Of a stretch of 64,000 nt of DNA, positions 60,558-64,000 are shown piece after piece. Source of the DNA: Brachionus manjavacas (lineage: Eukaryota > Rotifera > Eurotatoria > Ploima > Brachionidae). The position numbers were made by a program, and so were the translations under genes. The stretch is from assembly GCA_019054805.1 (NCBI GenBank), contig JAHQIY010000004.1, forward strand, positions 5,456,001 to 5,520,000, written 5' to 3'. The notes beneath the pieces were generated by a model, which saw only the letters and a list, made by a program, of their open reading frames with translations, was not told where the DNA came from and did no database searches. The stretch's first letter is position 1. Each line of letters starts with the position of its first letter.

Positions 60558-61429
60558 ATGACATCAGAGCTTAACAAAAAAGAGCTGTTCTTTAGCCCAG
60601 ACATTGTTTACTCAGTGATGATAACGGCGCTTTTCGTCATCCTAGTCATCCAAATATACACCTATTTTAGCTTTAAATATCAAATTAACAAGCTGTCATT
60701 GTTATTCGGTGATTTTGCTCGCTTCTACATTCATACATCAAAGTAAAAATTAGAAAAAAATAAAAATAAAGATTTTAATTTTTATTTAAATTAGGCCACC
60801 TTGCAGAGAGATTACCAATCTAGATCTGCTGAATTATGTGAATGACAAGGATTCTTCTAAGTCGGTGGCTTCGAGCGGATCTAAGTCGAGTCAAAGCGAA
60901 AATTTGAACAAAATTGATGTGATCAATGAAACTAGCAGTGTTAGAAAAAATTTTAGGCCAAAATTTCGAAAATTTAAAAATTGTCCAAATCCTGCTTCCA
61001 GTGCCATTCATTCAAATGGCAGCAACCGAAATTCGTTCACATTGAACGAATTGCCCAAATACAAGCTTGGTAATCAACGAAGACACAGCACTTTTGACTT
61101 AACAAATCGAATGAGTGATAACATCCCTAACGACAAATTTTCACAAGGTGCTAAATATAAATTTAGACATTCAGAGTCCTACTCGTTCGATTTAGCTAAT
61201 AAAATTTTCTCTCAGTAATTTTTTTGTTTATAAAATATTTTTCGTTTTATTTTTGAAATTTTTTTCCAGCATTAGTGCTAATGAATCCAAGAGCAATGTT
61301 CTGAATATTGGCAATAAGAGCCAGATGATACCTCAAAGAAGACCTAGATTGTATGGAATAAGCGATGAGTGCTCTAATGGTAAAAAATATTTACATTCAA
61401 TTGCATCAACTTCAACACCAAATAAATAA
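60558..61429 (+). CDS. Unrecognised 254-residue single-pass membrane protein
   Basis: Three exons, 60558-60742, 60795-61214 and 61270-61429, join in frame (765 nt) through short GT-AG introns of 52 and 55 bases. Residues 15-37 form one hydrophobic segment (IVYSVMITALFVILVIQIYT). The remainder is polar and probably cytoplasmic: rich in Ser, Asn, Lys and Arg (SSGSKSSQSENLN, RPKFRKFKNCP, RRHSTFDLTNR), with RRHST a possible basophilic kinase site. There is no cleavable signal, so a signal-anchor topology is likely. The stop at 61427 could be bypassed by a donor at AATG|GTAAAA (near 61381), so the true 3' end may be longer. No family motif was recognised; low-complexity tails of this kind evolve fast. 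Confidence 0.65.
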
Positions 61430-64000
61430 TTATTTTTTTACTAAAAAAATTATTTTTTAATAAAAAGAATAAATTAATATATTTTTTATAAAATAAATTT
61501 TTGTTCTTAATTAAGCTTTTTTTAACTACTAATAAAAAAAATTAAAAAAATTTCAGTTTTCTATACTTAAAAATCGATCAAGTTTAAATTAAAAAAAAAC
61601 ATTATTGACAATTTTTCCAAGTCATTTTGAATTGCAAAAAAAAAATAATTGTCAGATTAATATAACTCTAAGTCAGAATAAAAATTAATTAATAATGAAT
61701 ACATTTGTTTTTTTATATTATTAGTTTGAAAGAATACCCCCTGGTAAATCATCTCTCTGGCAATCACGTGTTATACAAAAAGGATTTTAAAAAATTAAAT
61801 TATTTTTAGAAAATTAATTGTTTAATTTTTTCCATCTAACTTTGAACAATGCCAGCTGACTTGAAAGAAAAATGAATAAAAATATAAAAATGAAGTCTTT
61901 TCAGAGGCAATTCAGTAGGCTTGATTTGTCAACTTTCAGACATGGTGAATTTTGTAACAAATAAAATTTTGTAGACTGGCTTGTTTGTTATACTGATATT
62001 ATACCATTAAGACTTTATCATTGATATTTTATTTTGAAAATGATGGTCGTAAGCATTTTACGTAAAATTACGAAAATTGACCTCTTTTTTCGTTAATTAT
62101 AACACGGACAACAAATATTTCTTTTTGAGACTCTTTAAGCTTTGTCGATCATATTTTGTGTAAGCTTTTTAGAAAAAAAGTAAAAGTTATTTGGCCCTTT
62201 AAAAATTTTCGTAATTCTACTCTACCAAAATTTTTTTTACTCAAAAGTTTTACTCAAAAACTAATTTAAACTTTGTATTTTTTTGAGTTTCTGTTTATTA
62301 TTTTGAGTTGATTTTAGTTTTTAAGTTAAACAAAAAAAATTTTGTCCATTATATTTTGCAAGGTAGCAGGATTTGTTACCAATTTATCCATAACAAAATT
62401 TTAAAAATTAAAAATTAAAATCCCCTCTTTAAAAATTTAATAATACTTTAAAGTTTCGAAATAGAGTTTTTGCTTGTAATTAAAAAGATGAATCATTTCA
62501 AGTAAAAATCAAGCAATTAAAAATAATTTTAGAAAAAAAAAACAACAAAATAACAAATTGACTTTTAAGTCTGTCGACATGGCAAAATTAAAAAGAACTA
62601 AATGCCGAATATGGTCAATCATAAATGCAAAATAAAATAGTAAAAAGTCAAAATTTAGTTTAGAAATTAATTTTTTCGAAGGATTTTTTTATAAATTTTG
62701 TTTTTTTTTTTAAAAGTAGATTAGTATTTTTAGAAAATCTACAAAATACATTAGTCAATTTTTAGAAGTTATCAATTGTAGTGAGGTATTCAATTATCAA
62801 TCTATTTATTTATTTAAATAAAAATTTTAGCTTGATAGTCAAAAATATTAGATATTAAATAAAAAAGTAAAGACTGATAGAAAATATTCAAGAATAAATA
62901 GATTAAATAAAAAAGAGTTAAAAAAATACCAAATAAAAATTTAAGTAATCAAAATAAAAGTAGAAATTTAAATTTAATTAAGTTACGTTGTTTTAATAAT
63001 TAGAAAAATAAGAAAATCGAATAAAAAGTAAAAGTAATGAAGCATTAGATGATCGATCTAATTAAATCAATTATATCTTGATTAATGTACATCACATGAG
63101 TCATTTCTTTACTTTTTCAACAATTTTCTTTTTTTTTCTTTTTTATATTATTTTACTTCAATTTTATTTTGCTATAATATTTATATTACCTTAATTTTTA
63201 AATTTTTTTGTAATCTGAACGAGCTTTACGGCACAGATAAGTAAATAGATATATATTTAAATAAAAAATAATATATAATATTAAAAATAAATTTTTAAAT
63301 AAAAATAAATCTTTGGAGTTTTAGGTAAATTAGGTAATTATCAATGATAATAGACGATGCCTCTACACCTTAAGTTATGAATCTAAAAATTTGAACTGTA
63401 TACCAAGCCTTCTCAGGCCGAAGGTCTTTTATTTTATATATCGCCCTGGAAAATTCTTCTCATTTAAACCTCTCTTTTAAATCGAAATATTCTTTTTCAA
63501 AAAAATTTAAATCAATTTTAACTAAATATTAAATGATTAATTTGAATTTTCTTACCCAAAATTTGATATGTATTTATTTTTTTTTAGGAAAATGCGCTGG
63601 GGGATTTATTAAATTTAACTTTTCAACATTTGTTAGAAACATACATATTTCTACAATAAGTCAATTTATTAAAATATCTTTTAATTTGTTTGTTTAATAA
63701 TTATCCATCAATTTATAATTAAAAAACTGAAAGTTGCGTGATAATTAGATAAAAATCAAAGATTAAGAGTTTTGAATTTCATACAAGTTATCAAGGTATC
63801 CTAAATTATTTTGAAGGCATTCAATCGTATTATGATTTATATCAAATTATTAAAAGCTTTTTGTAACTGTATAGTTGATTTACCGGTTAAATTTTGAGTC
63901 TTTCTTAAATTACCGAAAAATGCTTATAAAAAATTTTTTGGTAATTTTGTAGATGCTTTCTTTAAAATGTGAAATTAATTAATTGAAAAATAATATTTTC
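61430..64000. other. AT-rich intergenic DNA to the window end
   Basis: No exon, RNA gene or bounded element is supported. A GAGCTTTACGGCACAGATAA segment near 63220-63242, followed by TAAA-rich sequence, matches the tail-like segment near 13895-13945 and may be the 3' end of a non-LTR element. A single TTTTACGTAAAATTACG patch near 62057 recalls the palindromic element's subterminal motif. Confidence 0.4.

Overview
The window looks like nuclear DNA of a small-genome, very AT-rich animal. Every multi-exon gene is split by GT-AG introns, many only about 45-60 bp long. Gene bodies are islands of higher GC in long A/T-rich stretches, and the mobile-element remnants are non-LTR retroelements and DNA transposons of animal type. 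The gene set (an NK1 homeobox gene, CLCA, DDX31, a neuropathy-target-esterase-like phospholipase, SCAI, mitochondrial aspartate aminotransferase) is bilaterian. Base composition, intron size and splice acceptors placed directly before start codons would fit a monogonont rotifer such as Brachionus, but that assignment is inference.

Layout. 1-8.7 kb is gene-poor: a possible 3' gene end at 3-62, a hAT-type MITE (377-1134, 8-bp target duplication), a Ty3/gypsy integrase remnant and imperfect tandem repeats. An intronless NK1 (slouch/NKX1) homeobox gene lies at 8730-9977 (+), alone in a non-coding region. A CLCA-family gene (15097-20175, minus, 13 exons) and DDX31 (22525-27689, minus, 9 exons) follow. 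DDX31 is head-to-head with a PNPLA6/7-like lysophospholipase (28466-38220, plus, 17 exons). A 3.2-kb transposon graveyard (piggyBac-type MITE, LINE fragment, two transposase remnants) separates this from the tail-to-tail SCAI gene (42178-46245, minus, 11 exons). Then come an unrecognised four-membrane-segment protein (48258-48674, minus), mitochondrial aspartate aminotransferase (51144-52776, minus, 6 exons), a second mobile-element zone (55.1-57.5 kb) with a 1.17-kb palindromic Tc1/mariner-type element, and two unrecognised small genes (58928-59199 and 60558-61429, plus). The rest to 64 kb is AT-rich and without a supported gene.

I rebuilt exon structures by eye from homology, reading frame and GT-AG sites. 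For CLCA, DDX31, the PNPLA6-like gene, SCAI and GOT2 the exon lengths sum to an intact reading frame of about the length known for each family, which is strong internal support. The genes are independent transcription units; nothing suggests a shared pathway.

Most notable observations: (1) the PNPLA6-like gene carries two phase-matched 117-nt versions of the segment encoding the catalytic Asp, one with the family DGG motif and one with DGC, arranged like alternative exons; (2) the CLCA protein keeps the family architecture but has lost both the HEXXH metalloprotease motif and the MIDAS residues of its VWA domain; (3) four MITE families have recognisable ends, three of them with defined target-site duplications. 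I saw no convincing evidence of a wholly new multi-gene system.
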